Shown: positions 45,371 through 53,786, counted from the first letter of the stretch. The stretch: DNA of 64,000 nt from Arthrobacter sp. Leaf141 (GCF_001424565.1 NZ_LMOL01000018.1:702-64701); one strand, 5' to 3'. The notes: generated from the sequence alone by a model not told the origin. Translations and numbers: made by a program.

Positions 45371-46446
45371 AGCTGGGCCCCGAGCTTGAACCCTTCGGCG
45401 GCGCCGTCGCCGGTGGGCCGGGTGTAGGAGAAGCCGTCAGCCCCGACGGTGACAGCCATTTCGCTTTTTTCCTCCCGGACGATCACCGGTTGCGGGTTCC
45501 CGTCCAGGTCCAGGACCAAGGAAGCTTCCGTGTACCAGGAGGGGACCACCGGGTTGCCCCACCAGTCGCGGCGCTGGTTGTCGTGCACGTCCCAGGTGAT
45601 GGTGGGGTTGTCGGGGTCGCCGGTGTAGTAATCCTGGGTGTAGATCTCGATCCGGTGGTTGTCCGGGTCCAGGATGTAGAGGTAGAAGGCGTTGGAGACG
45701 CCGTGCCGGCCGGGGCCGCGTTCGATCCTGTCGCTGATGCGCAGGGCGCCCATCTTGTCGCAGATCTGGATGATGTTGTGCTTTTCGTGGGTGGCGAACG
45801 CGACGTGGTGCATCCGGGGCCCGTTGCCGCCGGTCAGGGCGGTGTCGTGGACTGTTTGCTTGCGGTGCATCCACGCGGCGTACGTGACGCCGTCGGAATC
45901 CTTGATGTCTTCGGAGACGCGGAAGCCGAGGTCTTCGAGGTAGGCGCGGCCGCGGGGAACGTCCGGGGTGACCTGGTTGAAGTGGTCCAGCCGGACCAGT
46001 TCGCCGGCGGAGTAGAGGTCATAGCGCTGGGTGAGGCGTTCGACGTGTTCCACGTCGTAGAAGAACTCGTAGGGGAAGCCCAGCGGGTCCTCTACGCGGA
46101 CGGAGTCCCCAACGCCTTTGGTGAAGCCTTCCTTGCGGCGCTCAACCCGGCAGCCCAGTTCGCGGTAGTAGGCTTCGGCGGCGTCCACTTCGGCGGCGGA
46201 CTTGACCCGGTAGGCGAAGGCGGCCACCGCGGCGACGGGGCCCTGGCGGAGCACCAGATTGTGGTGGATGAACTCCTCCAGGGACCGCAGATAGATGGTG
46301 CTGCCGTCTTCCTCGGTGACGTGCAGGCCCAGGACATCCACATAGAACTCGCGGGACTTGGCGAGGTCGGTGACCACAATTTCCATGTAGGCGCAGCGGA
46401 CAATGTCCGGAGCCGGGGCGGTGGGGGTGGGAACAAAATTCGTCAT
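45367..46446 (-). CDS. hpaD: homoprotocatechuate 2,3-dioxygenase
   Basis: A 359-residue type I extradiol ring-cleavage dioxygenase acting on 3,4-dihydroxyphenylacetate. The numbering coincides with the well-studied Brevibacterium HPCD: metal ligands His155 (RLDHFNQ), His214 (RMHHVAF) and Glu267 (HRIEIYT), with the acid/base His200 (KQTVHD). Arthrobacter has a close Mn-dependent form (MndD), so Fe or Mn cannot be told here. Two vicinal-oxygen-chelate modules make up the chain. It starts at ATG 46446 and overlaps hpaH by 4 nt. A long palindromic repeat lies between it and hpaE. Confidence 0.96.
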   Translation of the reverse strand: MTNFVPTPTAPAPDIVRCAYMEIVVTDLAKSREFYVDVLGLHVTEEDGSTIYLRSLEEFIHHNLVLRQGPVAAVAAFAYRVKSAAEVDAAEAYYRELGCRVERRKEGFTKGVGDSVRVEDPLGFPYEFFYDVEHVERLTQRYDLYSAGELVRLDHFNQVTPDVPRGRAYLEDLGFRVSEDIKDSDGVTYAAWMHRKQTVHDTALTGGNGPRMHHVAFATHEKHNIIQICDKMGALRISDRIERGPGRHGVSNAFYLYILDPDNHRIEIYTQDYYTGDPDNPTITWDVHDNQRRDWWGNPVVPSWYTEASLVLDLDGNPQPVIVREEKSEMAVTVGADGFSYTRPTGDGAAEGFKLGAQL

Positions 46447-46477
46447 GGTGCGCTCTCTTCGTTGAAAGGGTCTCGAG

Positions 46478-46545
46478 GCCCAACTAGGTCGCAGTTGTTG
46501 TCGTTTTGGGGGCCCATAACGACAACAACTGCGAGTCAGTTGGGC
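46478..46545. repeat. nested palindromic element (REP/MITE-like) in hpa operon
   Basis: An inner 16-bp perfect inverted repeat (46490-46505 with 46518-46533; CGCAGTTGTTGTCGTT) is enclosed by an outer 8-bp one (GCCCAACT 46478-46485 with AGTTGGGC 46538-46545). Four-nt internal loops separate them, with a 12-nt apical loop. It lies in the 109-bp gap between hpaE and hpaD. The AT-richer, CAA-repeat composition differs from the flanks, like a dispersed intergenic repeat. Confidence 0.75.
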
Positions 46546-46555
46546 GGGGTGGTGC

Positions 46556-48070
46556 TTATGCGCCGAACTTGGGGGTGTGTACCGCGCCGAGGCTGATGTG
46601 GACCGCCTGCTGGTCGGTGTAGAAGTCGATGGAGCGGTAGCCGCCTTCATGGCCCAGCCCGGAGGACTTGACGCCACCGAACGGGGTGCGGAGGTCCCGG
46701 ACGTTGTGGCTGTTGAGCCACACCATGCCGGCTTCAACGTTCTGGGAGAACGTGTGCGCCCGGGTCAGGTTCTGGGTCCAGATGTACGCGGCCAACCCGT
46801 ACTTGGTGTTGTTGGCCAGGGCGAGTGCTTCGTAGTCGTCCTCAAACGGCGTAATGGCAACAACGGGGCCGAAGATTTCCTCCTGGAAGATCCGGGCGCC
46901 GGGCCCGACGTCGGCAAACACCGTGGGTGCGATGTAGTTGCCTTCGGGGAGGTGGTCGGGGCGGCCGCCGCCGGCCAGGAGCCGGCCCTCGGATTTGCCG
47001 ATCTCCACGTAGGAAGCCACTTTTGCGTAATGCTCCGGGTGGACCAGTGCGCCCACCTGGGTCCGGGGATCGTGGGGATCGCCCACCACGATGTTCCTGG
47101 CCCGGGCGGCGTACTTTTCGCAGAATTCGTCGTAGATGGGTCGTTCCACGAGGATGCGGGAACCGGCGGTACAGCGCTCGCCGTTGAGGGAAAACACCCC
47201 GAACAGGGCGGAGTCGATCGCGGCGTCCAGGTCCGCGTCGGCGAACACCACGCAGGGTGACTTGCCGCCGAGCTCCATGGACAGGCCCTTGAGGTGGGTG
47301 GCGGCGTTGCGGAAAATGGTCTGGCCGGTGGTGGTTTCACCGGTGAAGGAGATCAGCGGGACGTCCGGATGTTTCACCAGCGCGTCGCCTGCTTCCTCGC
47401 CGAGGCCGTTGACCAGGTTGAAGACGCCGTCCGGGAGTCCAGCATCCTTGAAGATCTGCGCCCACAGCGACGCCGAGAGCGGGGTGAACTCAGCCGGTTT
47501 AAGGACCACGGTGTTGCCGGTGGCCAGGGCGGGCGCGAGCTTCCAGGACTCCAGCATAAAAGGGGTGTTCCACGGCGTGATCAGGCCGGCCACACCAATG
47601 GGCTTGCGGTTCACATAGTTGATCTGGGCACCCGGGACCTTCATGGCGTCATCGAACTGGGCCACAATCAGGTCAGCGAAGAACCGGAAGTTCTCCGCCG
47701 CGCGCAGGGCCTGGCCTTTTGCCTGGGTGATGGGCAGGCCGGTGTCAAACGTCTCAAGTTCCGCCAGGCGGGACTCCTGGGCCTCGACGGCGTCGGCGAT
47801 CCTGTTGAGGATGCGGGCGCGTTCGCGTGGCTTCATCCTGGGCCACGGGCCGTTCACAAAGGCGTCACGGGCGGCGGCCACGGCCAGGTCGATGTCTTCC
47901 TTCTGCCCGGCCGCTGCGGTGGCGTAGTTGGTGTTGGACACCGGGTCCAGGACATCGAAGGATGCCCCACCTACGGAATCAACAAACCGGCCATTGATGT
48001 AGTGCTGGATGTGGCCGGGCAGGTCCTGGGGGACGTAATGCGTGGCTGTGGTTTGTGCAGGAGTCGTCAT
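46556..48070 (-). CDS. hpaE: 5-carboxymethyl-2-hydroxymuconate semialdehyde dehydrogenase
   Basis: A 504-residue NAD-dependent aldehyde dehydrogenase oxidising the ring-cleavage semialdehyde. The ALDH active site is MELGGKSPCVVF (general-base Glu) and SLNGERCTAGSRILV (nucleophile Cys). NAD-binding TPWNTPFMLESWKLAPAL is present. ATG 48070 (MTTPAQTTATH) is favoured: an in-frame ATG 39 codons earlier would overlap the gntR gene and add a low-complexity Pro/Thr/Arg stretch. It lies between gntR and hpaD, with the palindromic repeat following its stop. Confidence 0.93.
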   Translation of the reverse strand: MTTPAQTTATHYVPQDLPGHIQHYINGRFVDSVGGASFDVLDPVSNTNYATAAAGQKEDIDLAVAAARDAFVNGPWPRMKPRERARILNRIADAVEAQESRLAELETFDTGLPITQAKGQALRAAENFRFFADLIVAQFDDAMKVPGAQINYVNRKPIGVAGLITPWNTPFMLESWKLAPALATGNTVVLKPAEFTPLSASLWAQIFKDAGLPDGVFNLVNGLGEEAGDALVKHPDVPLISFTGETTTGQTIFRNAATHLKGLSMELGGKSPCVVFADADLDAAIDSALFGVFSLNGERCTAGSRILVERPIYDEFCEKYAARARNIVVGDPHDPRTQVGALVHPEHYAKVASYVEIGKSEGRLLAGGGRPDHLPEGNYIAPTVFADVGPGARIFQEEIFGPVVAITPFEDDYEALALANNTKYGLAAYIWTQNLTRAHTFSQNVEAGMVWLNSHNVRDLRTPFGGVKSSGLGHEGGYRSIDFYTDQQAVHISLGAVHTPKFGA

Positions 48071-48092
48071 CGTTGAGGTCCTTGTCCGTTGG

Positions 48093-48752
48093 TCAGTGGT
48101 TTGTTTGGGCCAGGTAGGCATCAAGGGTGGTGGAGCGGTGCAGGCGCGCGGCCCTCTCGATGGTGTCAGCACCGGCGCCGGATGCAATCAGCTGCAGGAG
48201 GGCCTCGTGTTCAGCCACGGAGTCGTGGGCGCGGCCGGGGACGAAGCGGAACGTGGAGGACCGGAGGGAGGCCAGCCGGTTCCAGCCGCGGTGCACCAGG
48301 TCCAACAGGTGCGGGTTGGGGCAGGATTCGAACAGGATGCTGTGGAACGTCTGGTTGAGGGCGGTGAACCGTAGGGGATCAAAATGGTCCAGGCAGTCGC
48401 GCATCTCCGCGTTGACGGCCCGGGCCCGGTCAATGGCGGCCGGTCCGATCAGCGGGGCTGACAGCGCCGTGGCCGCGCCTTCAACGATGCTCAGCGTCTG
48501 CATGGTGTAGAGGTATTCGGTGGGGTCGATGCCGGCAACCGTTGCCCCGACGTTCCGAACAAATGTCACCAGGCCCTCTGCTTCAAGCCTGCGGATGGCC
48601 TCGCGGACAGGAACCACACTGACGCCCAGGTCTTCGGCGATCTTGGCCAGCACCAGGCGGTAGCCGGGGGAATAGGTGCCGTCCACGATCCGGGCTTTGA
48701 CGGCCTGGTAGGCCTGTTCGGATTTGCTGGCCGTGGCCACGCCGTCAGGCAT
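48093..48752 (-). CDS. GntR family regulator, FCD subfamily
   Basis: A 219-residue regulator. The winged HTH (AYQAVKARIVDGTYSPGYRL, VSVVPVREAIRRLEAEGLV) precedes an FCD domain with metal-ligand candidates (LNQTFHSILFE and VAEHEALLQLI). Its start overlaps the upstream FAH-RraA gene by 8 nt, and it sits inside the hpa operon. It is the likely pathway-specific repressor, and the palindrome TCGTATACGA (50252-50261) upstream of the operon is its probable target. Confidence 0.87.
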   Translation of the reverse strand: MPDGVATASKSEQAYQAVKARIVDGTYSPGYRLVLAKIAEDLGVSVVPVREAIRRLEAEGLVTFVRNVGATVAGIDPTEYLYTMQTLSIVEGAATALSAPLIGPAAIDRARAVNAEMRDCLDHFDPLRFTALNQTFHSILFESCPNPHLLDLVHRGWNRLASLRSSTFRFVPGRAHDSVAEHEALLQLIASGAGADTIERAARLHRSTTLDAYLAQTNH

Positions 48753-50226
48753 GGGGCGCGCCCGCTTCCCGTTCCTCGAAGCGGGACTGCCAGGCGGCGT
48801 TCATCGGGTAGAGCCCGTCAACGCTGTGTCCCTGCCCCACCATCTCGAAAATAAAGGCTTCCTCCCGTTCCTGCCGGATGCAGTCGTCCGCGAGCTCCGC
48901 GGCGATGGCAGGCGGGATCACCAGGATGCCGTCCGCGTCCGCCACAATGATGTCGCCGGGCTGGACGGTGGCGCCGCCGCAGGCGATCGTGATGTCCGTA
49001 TCCCAGGGGACGTGCCGCCTGCCCAGGACTGCCGGGTGCGGGTTGGCGAAGTAGGTGGGCATCTCCAGGCCGGCCACGGCTGTAAAGTCGCGGACGCCGC
49101 CGTCGGTAATGATCGCGGCCGCGCCCCGCACCTGGGCGCGGAGGGCCAGGATATCGCCGACGGTGCCGGTGCCCTTTTCGCCGCGGGCTTCCATCACGAG
49201 GATCTCGCCTTCGTTCACGGAGTCGATGGCCTGCTTCTGGGCGTTGAACCCGCCGCCGTGGGCCTTGAAGAGGTCCTCGCGGTTGGGCACAAAACGGAGG
49301 GTCCGGGCCAGGCCCACCACCTTGCGGTCCGGGCGGGTGGCCTGGAGCCCGTCAATGCTCACGTTGTTGAGCCCGCGTTTGCGCAGCTGCGAGGACAGGG
49401 TGGCGGTGGCCACCTGTTCCAGCTTCGCCTTCAATCCCGGGGTCAATACGGTTGCCGGAGCCGGGATTCCGGCCGCTTCGCGGGAACCATACGCTTCCTC
49501 GCGCTGCCGGTCGTCGGTTTTTGGCCCCGCACCAAAGTCGGCGAACGGCTCAGTGCCTTCCACAACGCGGGTGGCCAGCCGGCCGGTGGTGAGGGCGACG
49601 CCGGCAGCACCCGCCGCCGTCGTACTGACCTCAACCTCGAGGACGTCCCCCGGTACGGCGACGGAGGCGCCGGCAGGCGTGCCGGTGAGGATGATGTCGC
49701 CCGCCTCAAGGGTCAGCAGCTGGGACAGGTCCGCCACAAGCCGGGCGAAAGGGAAGAGCAGATCCTCCGTGGTGTCGTCCTGGACGGGGTTGCCGTTATG
49801 CCAGGTGCGGACGCGGAGTCCGGCGGGGTCGACGGCGGCCGCTGGGAGCAGTGCCGGGCCCACGGGGGTGAAGCCGTCCCCGCCTTTGGAACGGAGGTTC
49901 GAGCCTTTGTCGGCGTACCGGAGGTCGTAGACACCGAGGTCGTTGCCTGCCGTGACCCATTTGACGTGGCTCCAGGCGTCCTCGAGGCCGACGCGGCGTG
50001 CGGGCGTGCCGATGATAAGCGCGATTTCGCCTTCGAAGCCGAGGAGTTCGCAGCCGGCGGGTCGTTCCACGCTGCTGCCGGACAGCGCCAGCGAGCTGGC
50101 TGGTTTGAGGAAATATGAGGGCTGGGCGGGGGTCCGGCCCCGCTGGGCCGCGCGGCTGGGGTAGTTGATGTGCACCGCGATGACCTTGCGGGCGCCGGCC
50201 AGCGTGTGGTCCGTGACCTGTTCCAA
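48745..50226 (-). CDS. FAH-RraA fusion, putative hpa isomerase/decarboxylase
   Basis: A 493-residue two-domain protein. Residues about 15-240 are a fumarylacetoacetate-hydrolase (HpaG-like) domain with GFEGEIALIIG, NDLGVYDLRYADKGSN and AGDIILTGTPAGASV. Residues about 265-460 are an RraA/HMG-aldolase-like domain with GAAAIITDGGVRDF and QPGDIIVADADGILVIP. Classical HpaG has two FAH domains for isomerisation and OPET decarboxylation; here the second is replaced by RraA, whose relatives act as oxo-acid aldolases or decarboxylases. The start is TTG 50226, 6 nt after GAGGAG. It leads the operon. No separate hpaF isomerase gene was recognised. Confidence 0.85.
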   Translation of the reverse strand: MEQVTDHTLAGARKVIAVHINYPSRAAQRGRTPAQPSYFLKPASSLALSGSSVERPAGCELLGFEGEIALIIGTPARRVGLEDAWSHVKWVTAGNDLGVYDLRYADKGSNLRSKGGDGFTPVGPALLPAAAVDPAGLRVRTWHNGNPVQDDTTEDLLFPFARLVADLSQLLTLEAGDIILTGTPAGASVAVPGDVLEVEVSTTAAGAAGVALTTGRLATRVVEGTEPFADFGAGPKTDDRQREEAYGSREAAGIPAPATVLTPGLKAKLEQVATATLSSQLRKRGLNNVSIDGLQATRPDRKVVGLARTLRFVPNREDLFKAHGGGFNAQKQAIDSVNEGEILVMEARGEKGTGTVGDILALRAQVRGAAAIITDGGVRDFTAVAGLEMPTYFANPHPAVLGRRHVPWDTDITIACGGATVQPGDIIVADADGILVIPPAIAAELADDCIRQEREEAFIFEMVGQGHSVDGLYPMNAAWQSRFEEREAGAPHA

Positions 50227-50251
50227 AAGCTGCTCCTCATCGAGTACGAAA

Positions 50252-50261
50252 TCGTATACGA
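50252..50261. promoter_or_regulatory. palindrome upstream of hpa operon
   Basis: TCGTATACGA (50252-50261) is a perfect palindrome of the TnGTATACnA class bound by GntR/FCD proteins. It sits 26 bp upstream of the TTG of the first hpa gene. A related half TACGAA occurs just before it. It is probably the operator of the operon's own GntR regulator. Confidence 0.6.
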
Positions 50262-50310
50262 AAGAGTATTGCGCCGGGAGGGGTCGCCGTCAAGGCCTAT
50301 TTTGCAGTGC

Positions 50311-50340
50311 TTGAAACCGCCTCGGCGCGTGGCGTACAGT
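50311..50340 (+). promoter_or_regulatory. promoter of phenol-hydroxylase-type gene
   Basis: TTGAAA (50311-50316), an 18-bp spacer and TACAGT (50335-50340) form a plausible sigma70-type promoter, with transcription starting near 50347. The leader of about 90 nt contains the two operator-like repeats at 50360-50393. Confidence 0.5.
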
Positions 50341-50359
50341 TCTGGAGCAACATAGGATT

Positions 50360-50393
50360 TTCGATTATGGAATTTCTTGTTCGATTATCGAAC
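50360..50393. promoter_or_regulatory. twin inverted repeats in leader of flavin hydroxylase
   Basis: GTTCGAT-T-ATCGAAC (50379-50393) is a perfect 7-1-7 palindrome. TTCGATTATGGAA (50360-50372) is the same motif with one mismatch. Centres are 20 bp apart, about two helical turns, so two dimers could bind on one face. The size fits an IclR- or GntR-type regulator. The motif differs from the palindrome on the hpa side. Confidence 0.6.
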
Positions 50394-50437
50394 AGCCCCG
50401 GTTAACCGCCGGCCACACAACGGAGTGAGGAAAGTAC

Positions 50438-52345
50438 ATGCAGTTCCACCACCACGGCTACGTTTCCGGTGACCCGCGGATCCAACCAGCGGCGGGCGTG
50501 GGCCTCGACCGGCCTGCGGGGCTTCCTGACCACGTGGATGTCCTGATTGTCGGCACCGGCCCGGCGGGAATGCTCGCCGCCGCACAACTTTCGCAGTTCC
50601 CGGGCATCACCACCCGCATCGTTGAGCGCAGGACCGGCCGACTGGCAATCGGCCAGGCGGACGGCATCCAGGCGCGGAGCGTGGAAACCTTCCAGGCGTT
50701 CGGCTTCGCGGAGCGCATCATCGCCGAGGCCTACCGGATCACGGAGATGGCGTTCTGGAAGCCGGACCCTGCGGACCACTCCCGGATTGTCCGCGCCGCC
50801 AGGGCGGTGGACGACGGGATGGGCATCAGCGAATTCCCGCACCTGATCGTCAACCAGGCCAGGGTGCTGGACTACTTCGCCGAGGTCATGGCCTTTTCGC
50901 CGGCCCGGATGAGCCCCGACTACGGCTACGAATTCCGTTCGCTGGACGTGGCGGACGACGGCGAGTACCCGGTGAGCGTGACCCTGCTCTGTACGGCCGG
51001 CCCGGAGGAGGGGAAGGAGCGCACGGTCCACGCCAAATACGTGGTGGGCGCGGACGGTGCAAGGAGCAAGGTCCGTGAAGCGATCGGCTGCAGCCTGGCC
51101 GGCGACCAGGCGAACCATGCCTGGGGCGTGATGGACGTCCTGGCCGTCACCGATTTCCCCGATATCCGCACCAAGTGCGCCATCCAGTCCGGCTCAGGCG
51201 GCAGCATCCTGTTGATCCCACGCGAGGGTGGCCACCTGTTCCGGATGTACGTTGACCTGGGCGAGGTGGACCCGGCCACGCACGGCAGCGTCCGGAGCAC
51301 CACCATCGAGCAGATCATTGCCAAGGCCAACGGGATCCTCCACCCGTATACTCTCGACGTCCGCAACGTTGCGTGGCACAGCGTCTACGAGGTGGGGCAC
51401 CGGCTCACGGACAGGTTCGACGACGTCCGGCCTGAAGACCTCGGCAGCCGCACCCCCCGCGTATTTATCACCGGGGACGCGTGCCATACCCACAGTGCCA
51501 AGGCCGGCCAGGGCATGAACGTGTCCATGCAGGACGGTTTTAACATCGCCTGGAAACTGGGCCACGTCCTGGAGGGTCGCAGCCCGGAAAGCCTCCTGTC
51601 CACCTATTCGGCCGAACGCCAGGTGGTGGCCAGGGACCTCATCGACTTCGACAGGAAATGGTCCACCCTGATGGCCAAAAAGCCCGAAGACTTCGAGGAC
51701 CCGACGGAACTGGAAGATTTCTACGTCAGCACCGCGGAGTTTCCGGCAGGGTTCATGACCCAGTACGCACCGTCCATGCTGGTGGCCGCGCCGGAACACC
51801 AGGACCTCGCCACCGGTTTCCCCATCGGCAAGCGCTTCAAGTCCGCGCCCGTGGTCCGCGTCTGCGACACCAACCCCCTGCACCTCGGGCATCACGCCAG
51901 GGCGGACGGCCGCTGGCGGATCTATGTCTTCGCGGATGCCGCGACGCCGGGTGCCGACTCACCGTTGGCGGACTTTGCCGCGTGGCTGGAATCCGCAGCC
52001 GACTCGCCGCTGGCCGCGACGCCGTCGGGCGCTGACGCCGACGCCTGGTTCGACGTGAAGGTGATCTACCAACTGGCGCACCCTGACATCAACATCTCCG
52101 CGGTCCCCGCCGTGTTCAAACCCACGGTGGGGCCATTCCGGCTGACCTACCTGGAGAAGGTCTTCGCTGTGGACCCCCAGGCTGATATTTTCGACCTGCG
52201 CGGCATCAGCCGCAGTGGCGCCGTGGTGGTGGTCCGGCCCGACCAGTACGTGGCGGATGTCCTGCCACTCGAGGCGACGGCCCGGCTTGCCGCCTTCTTT
52301 GCGCCCCTTCGGCCGGCCCGGCAGGAGTTGGCGGGCCGGGGCTAG
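50438..52345 (+). CDS. FAD-dependent phenol hydroxylase-type monooxygenase
   Basis: A 635-residue group A flavoprotein monooxygenase. FAD motifs are VLIVGTGPAGMLAAAQL (N-terminal), YVVGADGARSKVREAIG (DG motif) and VFITGDACHTHSAKAGQGMNVSMQD (GD motif). A C-terminal thioredoxin-like dimerisation domain (about 450-625) follows. This is the architecture of phenol 2-monooxygenase and 3-hydroxybenzoate 4-monooxygenase. Divergent from the hpa operon, it may ortho-hydroxylate a monophenol to feed ring cleavage, perhaps a hydroxyphenylacetate, in place of the unrelated HpaBC. That substrate is inference. Confidence 0.87.
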   Translation: MQFHHHGYVSGDPRIQPAAGVGLDRPAGLPDHVDVLIVGTGPAGMLAAAQLSQFPGITTRIVERRTGRLAIGQADGIQARSVETFQAFGFAERIIAEAYRITEMAFWKPDPADHSRIVRAARAVDDGMGISEFPHLIVNQARVLDYFAEVMAFSPARMSPDYGYEFRSLDVADDGEYPVSVTLLCTAGPEEGKERTVHAKYVVGADGARSKVREAIGCSLAGDQANHAWGVMDVLAVTDFPDIRTKCAIQSGSGGSILLIPREGGHLFRMYVDLGEVDPATHGSVRSTTIEQIIAKANGILHPYTLDVRNVAWHSVYEVGHRLTDRFDDVRPEDLGSRTPRVFITGDACHTHSAKAGQGMNVSMQDGFNIAWKLGHVLEGRSPESLLSTYSAERQVVARDLIDFDRKWSTLMAKKPEDFEDPTELEDFYVSTAEFPAGFMTQYAPSMLVAAPEHQDLATGFPIGKRFKSAPVVRVCDTNPLHLGHHARADGRWRIYVFADAATPGADSPLADFAAWLESAADSPLAATPSGADADAWFDVKVIYQLAHPDINISAVPAVFKPTVGPFRLTYLEKVFAVDPQADIFDLRGISRSGAVVVVRPDQYVADVLPLEATARLAAFFAPLRPARQELAGRG

Positions 52346-52355
52346 CCCGGTACTG

Positions 52356-53582
52356 CTAGCTGGCGGCCGTGGGGGCCTGCACCAGGCCCGAGCCCACGTC
52401 CACCGGATCCGTGCCGGCCTTGAGTGGCTTGAACGTTCCCGAGGCAATGAGTTTGGCCTGCAGCAGGACCGGGCTCAGCGGTCCCTGGGCGAGGAGCCGT
52501 TCGGCCCAAAGCGCCGCCACGCCGGCCACATGCGGGGTGGCCATGCTGGTGCCGCTGATGGTGTTGGTTCCCCCGTTCAGCCAGGAACTGAAGACCCCCA
52601 CGCCGGGGCCGGCAACCGTTGCCATGGTGTTGGAGAACGGTGCGACGGTGAGCCCGCCGGCGCCGTCCGCCAGGGCTGCCACGGACGTGATCCCGTAGGC
52701 CGCTGCGGGCGGGGCAACGTTGATTTCATAAGCCGGCTGGCCCAGCCGTTCACTTTCGTTGCCGGCCGCTGCCACCACGATGGTGGTTTGTGCCACCGAC
52801 GCGCGGGCGTTGAGGAGGTTGGCGATCTGTTCAAAGAGCCGCACGTTGGCGCGGTAGCCTTCGAGGGCGATCGAGGTGGCTGCCGGGATTGAGAGGCCGT
52901 TGTTGTTGACGAGTTCGTCCACCCATCCGGGGAAGTCCATGCCCAGCGACATGGAGATCACATTGGCGCCGTTGTCCGCAGCCCACAGCATGGCTGAGGC
53001 CAGGATGTCGCTGGTGCCACCGTTGGGGCCGCCCAGGACCTTGCCGATCAATGCCTTCTGGACGCCAGGGGCCACTCCGATCCGCTGGCCGCCGAGGTCA
53101 CGGCCGAAGATGGTTCCGGCGCAGTGCGTGCCGTGGCCGTTGTCGTCTTCCGCGCTGCCGGCGCCGGTGAAGTCCTTGGTGACCAGGTCCACTCCCGTAA
53201 ACGCGGGATGGTCGGCATCGATGCCTGTATCAATGACGGAGACCACCACGCCGGCTCCGGTGAAGGGCGAGGTGTCTGCGCCGACGGCCTTGACGCCCCA
53301 CGTCGCGGCGGCGGCCGTTGCAGCATCGGCGGCGAGAGGTTCGATGAGCTTCATGGGCATCGCCGGAGCAAACCCCAGGACGGTAGGGTCCTTTTGCAGC
53401 GCACTGATGGTGGCGCCGGAAGGATACCCGGCCGTTTCCACGCTCATGCCGGCGGCCCGTTCGGCCACGTTCTGGGCCGCGGATTCCAGCCCCCGCGCCC
53501 CTGGTCCGTCGAAAGGGTCGCGGGTGGCACGCAGGGCGGGCGCCCGCAGGATAATGATTTTCCGGGACAGTGATTCTGGCAT
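52356..53582 (-). CDS. subtilisin-like S8 serine protease without signal peptide
   Basis: A 408-residue subtilase. The catalytic triad is Asp118 (SVIDTGIDADHP), His150 (NGHGTHCAG) and Ser346 (SGTSMATPHVAG), with oxyanion Asn275 (AAAGNES). Residues 1 to about 95 may be an I9-like inhibitory prodomain. The N-terminus (MPESLSRKIIILRAPALRA) is not a Sec or Tat signal, so the enzyme is either cytoplasmic or exported by an unknown route. A GGAG site precedes ATG 53582. A consensus promoter (53736-53764) and a shared box lie upstream. It marks the left end of the multi-protease island. Confidence 0.93.
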   Translation of the reverse strand: MPESLSRKIIILRAPALRATRDPFDGPGARGLESAAQNVAERAAGMSVETAGYPSGATISALQKDPTVLGFAPAMPMKLIEPLAADAATAAAATWGVKAVGADTSPFTGAGVVVSVIDTGIDADHPAFTGVDLVTKDFTGAGSAEDDNGHGTHCAGTIFGRDLGGQRIGVAPGVQKALIGKVLGGPNGGTSDILASAMLWAADNGANVISMSLGMDFPGWVDELVNNNGLSIPAATSIALEGYRANVRLFEQIANLLNARASVAQTTIVVAAAGNESERLGQPAYEINVAPPAAAYGITSVAALADGAGGLTVAPFSNTMATVAGPGVGVFSSWLNGGTNTISGTSMATPHVAGVAALWAERLLAQGPLSPVLLQAKLIASGTFKPLKAGTDPVDVGSGLVQAPTAAS

Positions 53583-53735
53583 CGTAATCTCCTTTTGCCG
53601 CGGCTTCCGGCAGCGGCCAAATGGCGCCCGTTGAGTGGGGCCGTAAATGCAGGGGCCGGCGATAATGGCCGGAGCAAGGAGCGGGATAATTCCCGGACAT
53701 GGGGCTGCGCAGGTATATCAATGTAAATGCAATAA

Positions 53736-53764
53736 ATATTATCCGGGGGCCACTTTGCTGTCAA
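53736..53764 (-). promoter_or_regulatory. consensus sigma70 promoter for S8 protease
   Basis: On the minus strand, TTGACA (53764-53759), a 17-bp spacer and TAATAT (53741-53736) make an almost perfect housekeeping promoter. It predicts a start near 53729 and a leader of about 147 nt before the protease ATG. Its surroundings are noticeably AT-rich. Confidence 0.75.
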
Positions 53765-53786
53765 TGAATTTGCAGCCCACGGGAGC

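Noticed and set aside
44810..46596. Plus-strand frames opposite hpaH and hpaD, including one of 415 codons.
   Set aside because: The minus-strand genes are identified to the metal ligands; the antisense products are Val/Gly/Asp-rich shadows.
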